Shown here: piece after piece, positions 41,484-50,614 of the stretch
How positions within the stretch are numbered: position 1 is the first letter of the stretch
Layout of the letters: each line of letters begins with the position of its first letter
Notes under the pieces: generated by a model
What the model was told of the DNA's origin: nothing
Seen by the model: the letters and a program-made list of their open reading frames with translations, nothing else
The model's database searches: none
Virus record (IMG/VR): IMGVR_UViG_3300009370_000009
Location: 1-64,000 of that record
Length of the DNA stretch: 64,000 bases
From: a virus
Strand: one strand, 5' to 3'
Position numbers and translations under genes: made by a program

Positions 41484-42361
41484 AGGATATCAAGAAACTT
41501 CTTGACAGGGCCAATGTTAATATACAATCACAGGGGATAGAAGAGGTAGCAATCTACTGTCCATTCCATAGAAATACTGACAGCGCTTCGTGCTATATAA
41601 ATACAAAGAGTGGACTGTGGCAGTGCTTTAATCCGTCATGTGGCGCAAAGGGGAATTATAGGCAGCTACACAGAAGATTGCTTAATGAAGATGTCACAGA
41701 GAACACTGTTGTAAATCCTGAGTTGTTGAAAATTAAGTTAAATAGGAAAGTAGACATTAGTGAAGATATAGAAATGTCTATTGATGGCTTAACTTTGGAT
41801 TACGAACTTGATGGTCATAAGTTGTCCTCTTTGACAGACCGAGGGTTTGACATGGATACGTTGAAATACTTTGAGGTCTGCTTCTCAGATAAGAAGCAGA
41901 GGGTAGTCATCCCGGTCAGAGATGAGAGTTATAAGTTGGTTGGGATGATAGGAAGGGCAACTGATAGTAATCAAGAGCCAAGGTATTTGTATACTAATGG
42001 GTTTAAGCGTGCAAAGGTATTGTTCAATCTGTGCAATGCTAAACAGTATGACTCTGTGATTATTACTGAAGGAAGCCTAGATGCTATAAAGATACACCAG
42101 GCTGGGTTCCCAAATGTGATAGCAACGCTAGGTTCTAAGATTTCAGAACATCAGTACACTCTGATCAGAAAGTATTTTGATGAAATTATCGCATTTCCCG
42201 ATGCAGATGAGGCCGGTCGGGTCATGGGACATGATATAATGGTGTCATGCCGTGGACGGCGTGTGCGATGGGCAGAATGCTCAGATGGGCGCGCCGACCC
42301 CGGTGACATGACAGCTTCTGAGATTTCAGAGGCTGTCGATAACAGTAAAATTAAACTATAA
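41477..42361 (+). CDS. DNA primase, DnaG-like zinc and TOPRIM domains
   Basis: A 294-residue protein. Zinc-binding domain at residues 25-60: Cys28, His31, Cys50, Cys55 (YCPFH and CFNPSC). TOPRIM domain from about 140: VVIPVRDES, SVIITEGSLDAIKIHQAG with catalytic Glu, IAFPDADEAG with the metal Asp residues. It is shorter than cellular DnaG and lacks a helicase-binding C-domain. It makes RNA primers for replication. A perfect TGATATAAT (42232-42240) lies inside the 3' end, possibly serving the ssDNA-binding gene. Confidence 0.85.
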   Translation: MLEDIKKLLDRANVNIQSQGIEEVAIYCPFHRNTDSASCYINTKSGLWQCFNPSCGAKGNYRQLHRRLLNEDVTENTVVNPELLKIKLNRKVDISEDIEMSIDGLTLDYELDGHKLSSLTDRGFDMDTLKYFEVCFSDKKQRVVIPVRDESYKLVGMIGRATDSNQEPRYLYTNGFKRAKVLFNLCNAKQYDSVIITEGSLDAIKIHQAGFPNVIATLGSKISEHQYTLIRKYFDEIIAFPDADEAGRVMGHDIMVSCRGRRVRWAECSDGRADPGDMTASEISEAVDNSKIKL

Positions 42362-42379
42362 AATAACTAAGGAGAAAAA

Positions 42380-43027
42380 GTGAAAACGTTTACATCGTTA
42401 CAAGAAATGGAAAAGCAAATTGGTGCAACCTCAACTGGGGGTGGCACTAAAAAGTATTTTAGCCTAAAGGATGGGGATTCTTTTAAGATTAGGTTCCGTC
42501 AGGAACTGACAGAAGATTCCGCCAATTTTGATTCTGAGGCTGGCACGGCAATGACTACTAACGTGGTTACTTCGGTGATCAATTGGAAGTGGAAGGTTGC
42601 TTCTACCGCTCAGAGTGAGCAGCATGGGTACCGTTGCTGGGGCACTGAGCAGGCTATGAACAATGGCAGATGGAAGCCGCGACCGCATTTATTGGTCAAT
42701 GTCGCAGTTGAGGTTGAGCCGGGGGTATGGGAGCCTAGAGTTGTCGATACTACGTTCAATCAGCGACATATTGGTTTAACGCTAATTGAGTATGCTAAAG
42801 AGTTTGGTACGATCACGGATCGTTATTACAAGTATTCCCGTACTGGATCTGGTGCGTCGGATACTAACTATACTCTTATCCCGTTGGAGATTGCTGCTGA
42901 GCCTGAGGCTGTTACCGCCTTGCAGTTGCATGATCTGAATGGCATGTACATGTCTCTGCCATATAGTGAGCAGGAGACTTATCTTACGACTGGCGAGCGT
43001 GCAAGCGCTCCAGCCAGCGACTGGTAG
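42380..43027 (+). CDS. probable single-stranded DNA-binding protein
   Basis: A 215-residue protein with GTG start after AAGGAGAAAAA, a strong site. The opening MKTFTSLQEMEKQI, Gly-rich KYFSLKDGDSFKIRF strand, aromatic-rich centre (INWKWKV, GYRCWGTEQAM) and LPYSEQETY ending suggest an OB-like fold of the kind seen in phage ssDNA-binding proteins. Position after primase and strong ribosome site support this. No acidic C-terminal tail of the classic SSB type, though it ends in Asp-Trp. A hairpin terminator candidate follows. Confidence 0.5.
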   Translation: MKTFTSLQEMEKQIGATSTGGGTKKYFSLKDGDSFKIRFRQELTEDSANFDSEAGTAMTTNVVTSVINWKWKVASTAQSEQHGYRCWGTEQAMNNGRWKPRPHLLVNVAVEVEPGVWEPRVVDTTFNQRHIGLTLIEYAKEFGTITDRYYKYSRTGSGASDTNYTLIPLEIAAEPEAVTALQLHDLNGMYMSLPYSEQETYLTTGERASAPASDW

Positions 43028-43040
43028 AAAGTGGGTCGTT

Positions 43041-43073
43041 GAGGGGGGAGGGGCAAACTGTCCCTCTCCCCTC
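43041..43073 (+). terminator. strong GC-rich hairpin after ssDNA-binding gene
   Basis: GAGGGGGGAGGGGC (43041-43054), loop AAACT, GTCCCTCTCCCCTC (43060-43073): 14 bp with two wobble pairs. No T-run follows, so it could be an RNA-stabilising or attenuating hairpin rather than a classical terminator. The next ATG is 11 bases on. Confidence 0.5.
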
Positions 43074-43083
43074 GACTTACGAT

Positions 43084-43608
43084 ATGATATTTGGACTAGA
43101 CATAGATGGCGTTGTGTGCGATTTCCTTGCAGGTGCGAGGGCGTTGGCAGATAGGTTAGATCTGGATGTTAGTGATAGGGAGTTGGTTCTGGAGTATGAG
43201 GGGATGCCGGATAGTTATGAGTCTGTGTTGGATGGGGAGCCGTTCTGGTTGAACATGAAGCCTATTAAAACTTCTTGGCATGTGGTGAATGATCTGTTTG
43301 GCAAGGGTAACGATGTTCATTTTGTGACTTCTAGGGCGAAGGAGTCTGCTATAATGGTTACTGAAAGGTGGCTGGATGAGTGGGGCTTCATGTATTCAGG
43401 GGTTCATTTTTCATCGAATGGGCATAAGGTCGAGTTGTATAAAGAACTAGGCATGGATGTTTTCGTAGATGATAATCCAGGGATTGTTGGCGAAATAAAT
43501 ACAGTGGGAATGGGGATATTGATGTCTCAAGATTACAATATTACTGATGAAGCGTCTATAAGGATTGACGATTTGTCTGATTTATACGAGTTTGCGTGGT
43601 CAAAATGA
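43084..43608 (+). CDS. 5'(3')-deoxyribonucleotidase-like HAD phosphatase
   Basis: A 174-residue protein. I take ATG 43084 as start because the HAD motif begins at once: GLDIDGVVCDF (Asp6 nucleophile, Asp8). VHFVTSRAKES is motif II, and VFVDDNPGIVGE is motif IV; HKVELYKELG supplies the Lys. This suits the NT5C deoxynucleotidase group, which dephosphorylates dNMPs. The reading frame extends to 43039 through the hairpin, but that would put the start in the stem. It overlaps dCMP deaminase by ATGA, linking the two in pyrimidine nucleotide balance. Confidence 0.75.
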   Translation: MIFGLDIDGVVCDFLAGARALADRLDLDVSDRELVLEYEGMPDSYESVLDGEPFWLNMKPIKTSWHVVNDLFGKGNDVHFVTSRAKESAIMVTERWLDEWGFMYSGVHFSSNGHKVELYKELGMDVFVDDNPGIVGEINTVGMGILMSQDYNITDEASIRIDDLSDLYEFAWSK

Positions 43609-44102
43609 AGCAACTAAAGCATGATCCGAATAATAGGCCAGACTGGGATTCGTATTTTTTTAATATAGCGCAGGTTGTTTCGCAAAGGTCTACTTGTCCA
43701 TCAAGAGCTGTTGGTGCTGTCATTGTTGACTCTGAAACGATGGGCATCATATCTACTGGATATAATGGCTCTCCGAAGGGGACTGAACATTGCGCTATCT
43801 CTTGTTTAACAAGGGAGCCTGGTAGTGATTTCCGCAAGTGTAGAGCGGTACATGCTGAACTTAATGCAATATTGCATGCTGCACATAACGGTGCAAAGAC
43901 TAAGAACGCCACAATGTATCTTACTACTACTCCGTGTGTGTTCTGTGCTAGGACTATCATAAATGCTGGTATCAAAGAAGTTAGGGCTATGACTAAGTAT
44001 CATCATGAAGACGCCATTGACCTCCTTAGTCAAGGTGGAGTGGCCACGGCAGTCATCTCCCCAGTTGAGTTGCGTCACTTGTTGAAGATGTGGCAAAATT
44101 AA
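43605..44102 (+). CDS. dCMP deaminase
   Basis: A 165-residue protein starting on ATGA at 43605. Zinc and catalytic motifs: His83-Ala-Glu85 in AVHAELNA and Cys111-x2-Cys114 in TTTPCVFCAR. GYNGSPKG and DFRKCRAVH are standard for deoxycytidylate deaminases. It makes dUMP for thymidine synthesis; no thymidylate synthase is in this window. It overlaps the polymerase gene by TAATG. Confidence 0.85.
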   Translation: MKQLKHDPNNRPDWDSYFFNIAQVVSQRSTCPSRAVGAVIVDSETMGIISTGYNGSPKGTEHCAISCLTREPGSDFRKCRAVHAELNAILHAAHNGAKTKNATMYLTTTPCVFCARTIINAGIKEVRAMTKYHHEDAIDLLSQGGVATAVISPVELRHLLKMWQN

Positions 44103-47100
44103 TGGATGACTTTGTACACTTACATTGTCATTCCGAATACAGTCTTTTGGACGGAATGTCAACGCCTAATGATATTGCACGCATAACTTCAAAGCATGGT
44201 CAGGTTGCTGCAGCCATTACCGATCATGGAACTATGGGTGGGGTGCTTAAGTTTCAGAAGGCTTGCAAGGATCATGATGTCAAACCTATCTTCGGGATAG
44301 AGGCGTACTTCGTTCCAGACGTTAATAATGACGATATGGACGCCAAGTCGGAGAGGTTCCATTTGATATTGCTTGCTAAGAACAATGAGGGATTGACAAA
44401 GTTATTTAAATCAACTAAAACTGCGTGGTCTGATAATTTTTATTACAAGCCGAGAATAGATTTCAAATTATTGGAATCATTGGTTGACAATGATGTGGTA
44501 GCGTTATCTGGGTGCAGAGGTAGTGCTATTGCGAAGGCTTTGGAGAATGGGGATGAAAGTCGTGCTGCGAAACTGTCTGAAAAGTTTATCAGTATATTCG
44601 GAGACGACTTCTATTTTGAGATCCAACCTTGGAATCCTAAAGAGATCAACGATGGCATTGTTGATCTAGCGCAGGCGTATGGGAAGAAGGTCGTTGGGAC
44701 GGCGGATTGCCATTACCCAACTAAGCATGATGCTGGGTGCGAAGAGGTTCTTCTGACTGCAGCCCAGTACCCCGGTTTTAACGCTGAAGTGCTGAGGCAC
44801 GCAACTGATCATAGTTGTGCGACTATTACGTCAATGTCGGTGACGGATAAATTAAATACGATGTATCCGAATAGGTTCTTGCGGTTCGATGACATTAGTC
44901 CGTACATTGCAGATGCAGAAGAGATATCTAGTTGGTTTGAGGCAGCAGGCTATGGGGATAGCGCTATACTCTCTAACACAATTGAAGTAGCGGAGAAGTG
45001 TTCGGCTGAGGTTCAGACGAGACAGTCGTTGCTGCCAAAGTATATTAAAAGTCTCAATTCTAACGAGTATTTGCAGGATATAGCGGTGCATGCTTTGGAA
45101 GAAAAGGGATTGGGCGAAGACGACAGGTATTTCAACAGATTAATGGAAGAGTTGGATATTGTCGCAAAGTTGGATTTCTCTGACTATTTCTTGATTATTT
45201 GGGATCTGGTTAAGTGGGCAGATCAAAGCGGTATAGGTCGTGGCCCTGGTCGTGGGTCTGTTGGTGGCTCCTTGTTGGCTTACGTACTGGATATCACTAT
45301 TGTAGATCCTATAAAGTATGACCTCTTGTTCGCTAGATTTATCAACCCTGAAAGGAACGACTATCCAGATATTGACTTGGATTTTGAGGATAAGAGGCGT
45401 AAAGAGGTTAAAGACTATCTAGTTGAAAAATGGGGCTACGAGAATGTTGCTGCTATTTCGACTTATGGGGAATTCAAGGCTAAGTCTGTTATCAAAGATG
45501 TGTCGAGGGTATTCGCTCTACCCTATGCAGATGTAAATGGTATTACGCCTTTGTTTGAGACTCTTGATGAACTTAAAAGCAATGATAAGGGTAAGTTGTT
45601 TTGTCAAAAGTATCCTGATATTATAAGTACCGCTGAGAAGTTGGAGGGGAGAATACGTAATACTGGTATTCATGCTGCTGGAATGGTGGTGTCGTCTGTC
45701 CCTCTCAGCGAGGTCTGCCCAATGGAGACTCGCAAAGAGGTTGGGGGCAGCGAGAGGTCACTGGTGTCTGCTTTTGAGATGAACGATGCTGAGGCTGTTG
45801 GGCTAATTAAGATTGACATCCTTGGGCTTAAGACGGTTGCTGTAATATCTGATTGTCTAAAGAAGATCAAAGAGTTGCATGGGGTTGATGCCGCAGAGGA
45901 TTCTTTGAGGCTGGACGATCCTGAAGTATATAAAGCTATTGATTCTGGCAGTACGGCAGGGGTGTTTCAGGCTGAGGCTGGGGCGTACACTAATCTTATT
46001 GATCGAATGGGCATATCGGATTTTAATGATCTAGTCGTTAGTAATGCTTTGGTTAGGCCGGGGGCGCTGCTGTCTCAGGGGAAAGATTATATTGCGTGTA
46101 AGAAGGGCGAACGGAAGCCTAAGTATATTCATGAATCAGTTGAGTCGATTCTTAGCGATACGTATGGGACAGTGGTGTTTCAGGAGCAGTTGATGGCGGT
46201 TGCTGTTGAGATTGCAAACTTTTCATGGTCAGAAGCAGATACATTGCGTAAGATTATCGGAAAGAAGCGTGATATTCGGGAATTTGATAAGTTCAAGGAT
46301 AAGTTCTTGAATAATGACAAGTTAAGTTTAGATGTATCCAAGAAGGTATGGAATGACTTTGAGTTATCTTCTTTATATATGTTTAACAAATCTCATGCTG
46401 TTGCGTATTCTATGCTTACGTATCAAACAATGTGGTTGAAGCACCATTATCCTTTGGAGTACATGTGGAGCATGTTGTCTAATGAGAATAACAAGGAGAA
46501 GATAACTGCTTATATTCTGGAGGCTAAGAGGATGGGGATAGAAGTTCTGCCTCCAGATGTTAACACTTCGGATGATTATTTTACTATTGATACTGCTGAT
46601 CACATTGAGGGTTATGGTATTAGATTTGGATTGTCAAATGTTGCTTCTTGCGGGAAGAAGGCGATAGAAGAAATAAAGAGTAAAAGGCCATTCTCTTCAT
46701 ATGAAGAGTTTACCGGTAAATGCCGCAAGAGTGCTGTGAATAAGACTATCACGGAGAACCTAGACAAGGTTGGGGCGTTCGCTTCATTACGGCATGTATC
46801 TGAGTATGAGCATGAGAAGTATTATCTCCCGATACTTGGGTTGCCTGTAAAACAAAACTTCAACGATGATTTCACTGACTATGTTGAGAACTGCGCAGAC
46901 TTTGACGTTAAAGAGCCTGAGCTGCATATTGTAAGAGGTGTCGTTCGTGCTGCAAAGAAGTGGCCTGGCAATATGCGAGTCGAGTTGGAAGACGAAACTG
47001 GATCTCTGACATTGTTTGCTGATAGGGATTGTGAAATATCCACTAGGGATTATATTTATGCATTAGTTGGGGACAAGGGTGTCCATATGCATTGCGATGC

Positions 47101-47509
47101 TTTTGAATATGAGGACACGGATATGCATAAATTTGTTAAATTGATGCATAAAGGTAAGCAACATCACTATAGCGCTTTGTACGGTCATGGGCTTGGACTG
47201 TTTGGCGAAGAGAAGTCGTTGATGTATTGCTTTGACTACCGAGTGTTCCAGACTTCTAAGGGGACGAAGATGGCCAATATGTATTGTTGGGATGGCGAGT
47301 CGATGTCTAAGATTGTCATATTCCCCAAATTGTATGGTGTTTTTGCTACAATGTTAAGTAGCAACCAGTGGTACGCAGCCAAATTGGAGGCTATTACTGA
47401 TAGGAGAACTAGGATTGCAAAGCTTGATGGGTACAAGTTGAGTACCCCGAACTCGATGATTAAGATCGAAGACTATATCGAAAGGAAGAATTTGAATGTT
47501 AGTAATTGA
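44102..47509 (+). CDS. DNA polymerase III alpha subunit-like (family C) polymerase
   Basis: A 1135-residue protein starting on TAATG at 44102. N-terminal PHP domain: HLHCHSEYSLLDG and ITDHGTMGG. Polymerase core: GRGPGRGSVGGSLLAY, YPDIDLDF (Asp423, Asp425, Asp427; the latter two the probable metal ligands), NTGIHAAG, KSHAVAYSMLTYQTMWLKHH. A helix-hairpin-helix-like part and an OB-fold-like C-terminus (ELHIVRGVVRAAKK) follow. Length matches bacterial DnaE. No separate proofreading subunit is evident, so the PHP domain may proofread. Phage use of a family C enzyme is the less common choice compared with families A and B. Confidence 0.9.
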   Translation: MDDFVHLHCHSEYSLLDGMSTPNDIARITSKHGQVAAAITDHGTMGGVLKFQKACKDHDVKPIFGIEAYFVPDVNNDDMDAKSERFHLILLAKNNEGLTKLFKSTKTAWSDNFYYKPRIDFKLLESLVDNDVVALSGCRGSAIAKALENGDESRAAKLSEKFISIFGDDFYFEIQPWNPKEINDGIVDLAQAYGKKVVGTADCHYPTKHDAGCEEVLLTAAQYPGFNAEVLRHATDHSCATITSMSVTDKLNTMYPNRFLRFDDISPYIADAEEISSWFEAAGYGDSAILSNTIEVAEKCSAEVQTRQSLLPKYIKSLNSNEYLQDIAVHALEEKGLGEDDRYFNRLMEELDIVAKLDFSDYFLIIWDLVKWADQSGIGRGPGRGSVGGSLLAYVLDITIVDPIKYDLLFARFINPERNDYPDIDLDFEDKRRKEVKDYLVEKWGYENVAAISTYGEFKAKSVIKDVSRVFALPYADVNGITPLFETLDELKSNDKGKLFCQKYPDIISTAEKLEGRIRNTGIHAAGMVVSSVPLSEVCPMETRKEVGGSERSLVSAFEMNDAEAVGLIKIDILGLKTVAVISDCLKKIKELHGVDAAEDSLRLDDPEVYKAIDSGSTAGVFQAEAGAYTNLIDRMGISDFNDLVVSNALVRPGALLSQGKDYIACKKGERKPKYIHESVESILSDTYGTVVFQEQLMAVAVEIANFSWSEADTLRKIIGKKRDIREFDKFKDKFLNNDKLSLDVSKKVWNDFELSSLYMFNKSHAVAYSMLTYQTMWLKHHYPLEYMWSMLSNENNKEKITAYILEAKRMGIEVLPPDVNTSDDYFTIDTADHIEGYGIRFGLSNVASCGKKAIEEIKSKRPFSSYEEFTGKCRKSAVNKTITENLDKVGAFASLRHVSEYEHEKYYLPILGLPVKQNFNDDFTDYVENCADFDVKEPELHIVRGVVRAAKKWPGNMRVELEDETGSLTLFADRDCEISTRDYIYALVGDKGVHMHCDAFEYEDTDMHKFVKLMHKGKQHHYSALYGHGLGLFGEEKSLMYCFDYRVFQTSKGTKMANMYCWDGESMSKIVIFPKLYGVFATMLSSNQWYAAKLEAITDRRTRIAKLDGYKLSTPNSMIKIEDYIERKNLNVSN

Positions 47510-48410
47510 TAAAAGACGGGGCGATGAGATCCCGAAAAGAGAAATCATACCTACTCCAAGCATGGGGCTTAATCGTGCTTTGGGCGGTGGGTTCTATACT
47601 GGGGCCACGCACCTGTTATGGGGAACCCCGTCAGCGGGTAAGACGACTATGGCGTATCACGTTATGGCGAACGCTCAGGAGATGGGGTATAGGCCCGTTG
47701 TTGTTGACTCTGAGTATTCTTATAATGACGAGTACGCTGCAAAATGCGGTATCAATACAGATGACATTGTTTTGATGCAGGGAACTGTTGTTGAGGATCT
47801 GATTAAGAATCTGATCGGATACCTAGAACATCCTGTTGAGAAGCATATTTTCTTATTTGATTCTTTAAGCAATATTATCAAGGAAGAGTTCTACGACAAG
47901 CCAGAAGGGGGAAAGGCATTGGGTCTACAGGCGAGATCCCAAGGGTACTTCCTACAGAAACTGGTGCATCATTTGCATAAAGAGAGAAACATAATGCTGT
48001 TCATAGCCCATCAGACTGTTGATCTAAGCGGGCTGTATGCACAGCTGAAGGCGAAGATGGGCAATTCGGTCCACCACAATATGCACAATATCGTCAGGTT
48101 GTTCCTGTCATATTCAGCAAAAGAGATGGAGAGGGACGATTCAAAGATGATTACTAGTCAGAAGGTTGTGTGGACGATTGACAAGACCAAACAGATTCCA
48201 TCCATCGGCTCGTCGGGGCACTACTACATTCTGCCACAGGAGGGTACGATAGACTATGATCGGGAACTGATTGATACTGCTATTGAAGGCGGGTTTATTG
48301 AGAGAAGGGGTGCATGGTTCAATTTTGATGACAAGAAGTGGAATGGGCTAAACGCCATAGACCTGTCCGCAGAGGACAAGGACAAACTTAAGGAGTTGAT
48401 GAATGCCTAA
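47496..48410 (+). CDS. RecA-like recombinase
   Basis: A 304-residue protein overlapping the polymerase by 14 bases. Starts PTPSMGLNRALGGGFYTGATHLLWG with Walker A GTPSAGKT (about 43-50), PVVVDSEYSYN (the RecA 'DAE' region), IFLFDSLSNI as Walker B, and LFIAHQTVDLSG. Shorter than bacterial RecA and lacking its C-domain. It promotes strand exchange in phage recombination and replication restart. Confidence 0.8.
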   Translation: MLVIDKRRGDEIPKREIIPTPSMGLNRALGGGFYTGATHLLWGTPSAGKTTMAYHVMANAQEMGYRPVVVDSEYSYNDEYAAKCGINTDDIVLMQGTVVEDLIKNLIGYLEHPVEKHIFLFDSLSNIIKEEFYDKPEGGKALGLQARSQGYFLQKLVHHLHKERNIMLFIAHQTVDLSGLYAQLKAKMGNSVHHNMHNIVRLFLSYSAKEMERDDSKMITSQKVVWTIDKTKQIPSIGSSGHYYILPQEGTIDYDRELIDTAIEGGFIERRGAWFNFDDKKWNGLNAIDLSAEDKDKLKELMNA

Positions 48411-48711
48411 GCGCACTGAGAAGGAAGAGATTAAGAAAGATGGCGCTCAGGGAGTCAAAAACTCTGGGCGTGGAATGATGAAGGGTGATGCCAAGTTGGG
48501 GAAGTTTCTCATTGATTACAAACATAATGGGAAAACGTTCACTCTTACAAGAGAGGCTTGGAGGAAGATGCGCAAGGATGCCTGGAATTCGCAATACAGG
48601 CATCCTTGTATTTCTGTTGTCATGGGTGAAGATAGCGATGTTAAGGTTGCTATAATTGAATGGTCGTTATTTAGACAGTTGATAGAGGATACCGGGTATG
48701 ATTTACAGTGA
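48403..48711 (+). CDS. putative Hjc/VRR-like nuclease
   Basis: A 102-residue protein overlapping RecA by 8 bases. The basic N-terminus is followed by GDAKLGKFLIDYKH, which fits a PD-(D/E)XK core (Asp in GDA, Asp-Tyr-Lys), then FTLTREAWRKMRKDAW and ISVVMGE, VKVAIIEWSLFRQL. This pattern recalls small phage endonucleases or resolvases of the restriction-endonuclease fold. The presence of a RuvC-like gene nearby makes a second resolvase redundant, so other nuclease roles are possible. Confidence 0.5.
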   Translation: MPKRTEKEEIKKDGAQGVKNSGRGMMKGDAKLGKFLIDYKHNGKTFTLTREAWRKMRKDAWNSQYRHPCISVVMGEDSDVKVAIIEWSLFRQLIEDTGYDLQ

Positions 48712-49231
48712 GGATTTGCCTGACAAGAAGTATAACACTCTTACAATAGATCCTCCTTGGCCAATTTCGTTATCGTCAAGGAGCTTTAGAGGGGCAACTA
48801 GGCATGAAATGACGTATAAAACGATGTCTCTTGACGAGATAAGGGGGCTGCCAATTGAAAGCTTAACTAATGATGGAGCTCATGTTTATACTTGGACAAC
48901 TAATAAGTTTCTAGAAGAAACATTTGATATAATTAGGGGATGGGGTGTGAGGTATCATTTAACTATGGTTTGGACTAAACCAAGAGCATTGGCGCCGTCA
49001 ATGGGATACCAGTTCGCAACAGAGTTCTGTCTGTTAGGATTCAGAGGCCAACCGATGAAAAAATTTGAAAAAATGGGGCAGTCGAATTGGATCCACGAAG
49101 TAAGTGCAAAGCACAGTACAAAACCTGAGCTTTTTAAAGAGAGGGTTGAAGTTGTCAGCCCTGGTCCTAGATTAGAGATGTTTGCAAGAGCCAGCCGTGA
49201 AGGTTGGGACTCTTGGGGCGACGAGTTGTAG
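48698..49231 (+). CDS. MT-A70-family adenine methyltransferase 1
   Basis: A 177-residue protein overlapping the nuclease by 14 bases. DPPW at residues 18-21 (IDPPWPISL) is the catalytic motif; GAHVYTWTTNKFLEETFDI, YHLTMVWTKP and a C-terminal EMFARASREGWDSWG are standard for the family. It would make N6-methyladenine in phage DNA (RNA is possible for the family). A second member is at 57091. Confidence 0.8.
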   Translation: MIYSEDLPDKKYNTLTIDPPWPISLSSRSFRGATRHEMTYKTMSLDEIRGLPIESLTNDGAHVYTWTTNKFLEETFDIIRGWGVRYHLTMVWTKPRALAPSMGYQFATEFCLLGFRGQPMKKFEKMGQSNWIHEVSAKHSTKPELFKERVEVVSPGPRLEMFARASREGWDSWGDEL

Positions 49232-49243
49232 AAAGGGAGTATA

Positions 49244-49561
49244 ATGGATATAGTAGTTGATACAAATTATATTAGAGAGGCAATGGGGAGTGAGGCTGAG
49301 GAATTCATAGAGGTCATGCGGATTGTTGGTGACATTATTGAGAATCCTAATGATTATCTAGGAATTCAGGCGTCTAAATGTGCTACAATATTAGCAGCGT
49401 ATAGGACGCAAATGATTGTTAAGTCACAGGCTTACAAGAGAAGATCTTCTCGCATGACTGAGACAGACAAACTGAGAAATGATATTTGGAAAACGCTGTA
49501 TCAAGCGTTGGAAGAGAATATCAACACGTTGAAGTTGAGTGCCAAGGGAGGCATTAATTAA
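49244..49561 (+). CDS. hypothetical protein (105 aa)
   Basis: A small mostly helical protein with GAAAGGGAG ahead of ATG. It has an acidic first helix (EAEEFIEVMRIVGDI) and a basic middle (SQAYKRRSSRM), and overlaps the next gene by TAATG. No family recognised. Located between a methyltransferase and a Cas4-like nuclease, so a DNA-related role is plausible. Confidence 0.5.
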   Translation: MDIVVDTNYIREAMGSEAEEFIEVMRIVGDIIENPNDYLGIQASKCATILAAYRTQMIVKSQAYKRRSSRMTETDKLRNDIWKTLYQALEENINTLKLSAKGGIN

Positions 49562-50316
49562 TGAAAAGTCTTGAGAGGTTACGAGTCAAACCTGTGTCTG
49601 AGCCTAAGAAGGAGGCGGTCGTTGAGGTTAATGCCGACGATATTTCTGATAGGCTGCTGAAGTCGATAGACGATCATCTTGCTAAAAGAAATAAAACAGA
49701 GTTGAAGCGCGTTGATGGATTTCATCCGAGTTACACTAACCAGTGTGCTAGATACTGGGTGTATCTGTTCAGGGGGGTTGAAGTTGAAAATACTTTTGAA
49801 CCACAGACACATAGAATATTTGACAATGGGCATGCTGTACATGACAGGATCTACTCCTATCTCAGAGAAATGGGCATCCTAGAGTCTGAAGAAATTCCGG
49901 TGAATCTAGATGATCCTCCTGTTAGTGGAACTGCTGATGGGATTATCAATTTCGACGGTAGACAGTTGATCGAATTGAAGTCTATATCTGATGCCGGCTT
50001 TGCTTATAGAAGAACATATAACAGGCCAAAAGATGACCATGTTAGGCAGGCGCAGATATACATGCATTGTCTAGATTTGTCAAGTGGTTTTGTAATTTAT
50101 GAAAATAAGAATAATCAAGAAATTTTACCTATTTATATTAAACGTGATGATGATTTTATAGAGAAATTATTTAAGAAGTACAGGAAAATATATGGGGCAT
50201 TTCTTGAAGACAAGCTACCGGTTCGTCCGTATAAAAGCGCAAGTTCTCAGCAATGCCTCTATTGCAATGCTAGAGATTTTTGTTGGGCGGATAAGGATGT
50301 CGGACAGAAAATCTAA
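49561..50316 (+). CDS. Cas4/RecB-like PD-(D/E)XK exonuclease
   Basis: A 251-residue protein. Four cysteines arranged as in Cas4-type iron-sulfur nucleases: Cys62 in NQCARYW and Cys232, Cys235, Cys241 in CLYCNARDFC. Between are DNGHAVHDRI, GTADGII (catalytic Asp) and QLIELKS (Glu-x-Lys), then VRQAQIYM. Phage versions act in recombination or end processing with RecA and RuvC, both in this cluster. No CRISPR array is near, so a spacer-acquisition role is not indicated. Confidence 0.75.
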   Translation: MKSLERLRVKPVSEPKKEAVVEVNADDISDRLLKSIDDHLAKRNKTELKRVDGFHPSYTNQCARYWVYLFRGVEVENTFEPQTHRIFDNGHAVHDRIYSYLREMGILESEEIPVNLDDPPVSGTADGIINFDGRQLIELKSISDAGFAYRRTYNRPKDDHVRQAQIYMHCLDLSSGFVIYENKNNQEILPIYIKRDDDFIEKLFKKYRKIYGAFLEDKLPVRPYKSASSQQCLYCNARDFCWADKDVGQKI

Positions 50317-50614
50317 AGTTTGCGCCAATGACGGGTGTGAAGTTGAATTCGTTCCAAAAGTATATAATGCTATATATTGCTCTACCGCCTGTAGGCGGAT
50401 TGTCACTAATGCTAAGATTCTTAAACGTTATCATGATAATAAAGAAGCCTTTTCTAAGAAGCGAATATGCTCTGGTTTCAACAGAGAGTGCAGCACAATC
50501 TTATCTAGGTATAATAAAGAGGATATTTGTGAAAGGTGTAAAACAGAGAGATATGTAATGCGGCTCGTCAATTGGGGTTGGGACGAAAAAAAATTAAGAG
50601 AGGAAATGCAATGA
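50297..50614 (+). CDS. zinc-finger protein related to metallophosphoesterase N-terminus
   Basis: A 105-residue protein starting at ATG 50297, inside the nuclease end. The first part, KVCANDGCEVEFVPKVYNAIYCSTACRR, in short pieces VCANDGC and YCSTACRR, binds zinc with four Cys. A second cluster near the C-terminus has CSGFNREC and CERC. The same N-terminal pattern opens 37269-38444. It overlaps the RuvC-like gene by ATGA. DNA binding is likely. Confidence 0.6.
   Translation: MSDRKSKVCANDGCEVEFVPKVYNAIYCSTACRRIVTNAKILKRYHDNKEAFSKKRICSGFNRECSTILSRYNKEDICERCKTERYVMRLVNWGWDEKKLREEMQ

Noticed and set aside
42232-42240. Perfect TGATATAAT inside the primase gene
   Set aside because: It lies within coding sequence and could be chance; it is mentioned only as a possible internal promoter for the downstream gene.
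49241-49246. TATAAT overlapping the start codon of 49244
   Set aside because: A promoter here would start transcription inside the gene; the AAAGGGAG ribosome site indicates normal translation from an upstream transcript.
49561-50316. Cas4 as sign of a CRISPR system
   Set aside because: No array or other cas genes are near; Cas4/RecB-like nucleases are common in phage recombination modules.
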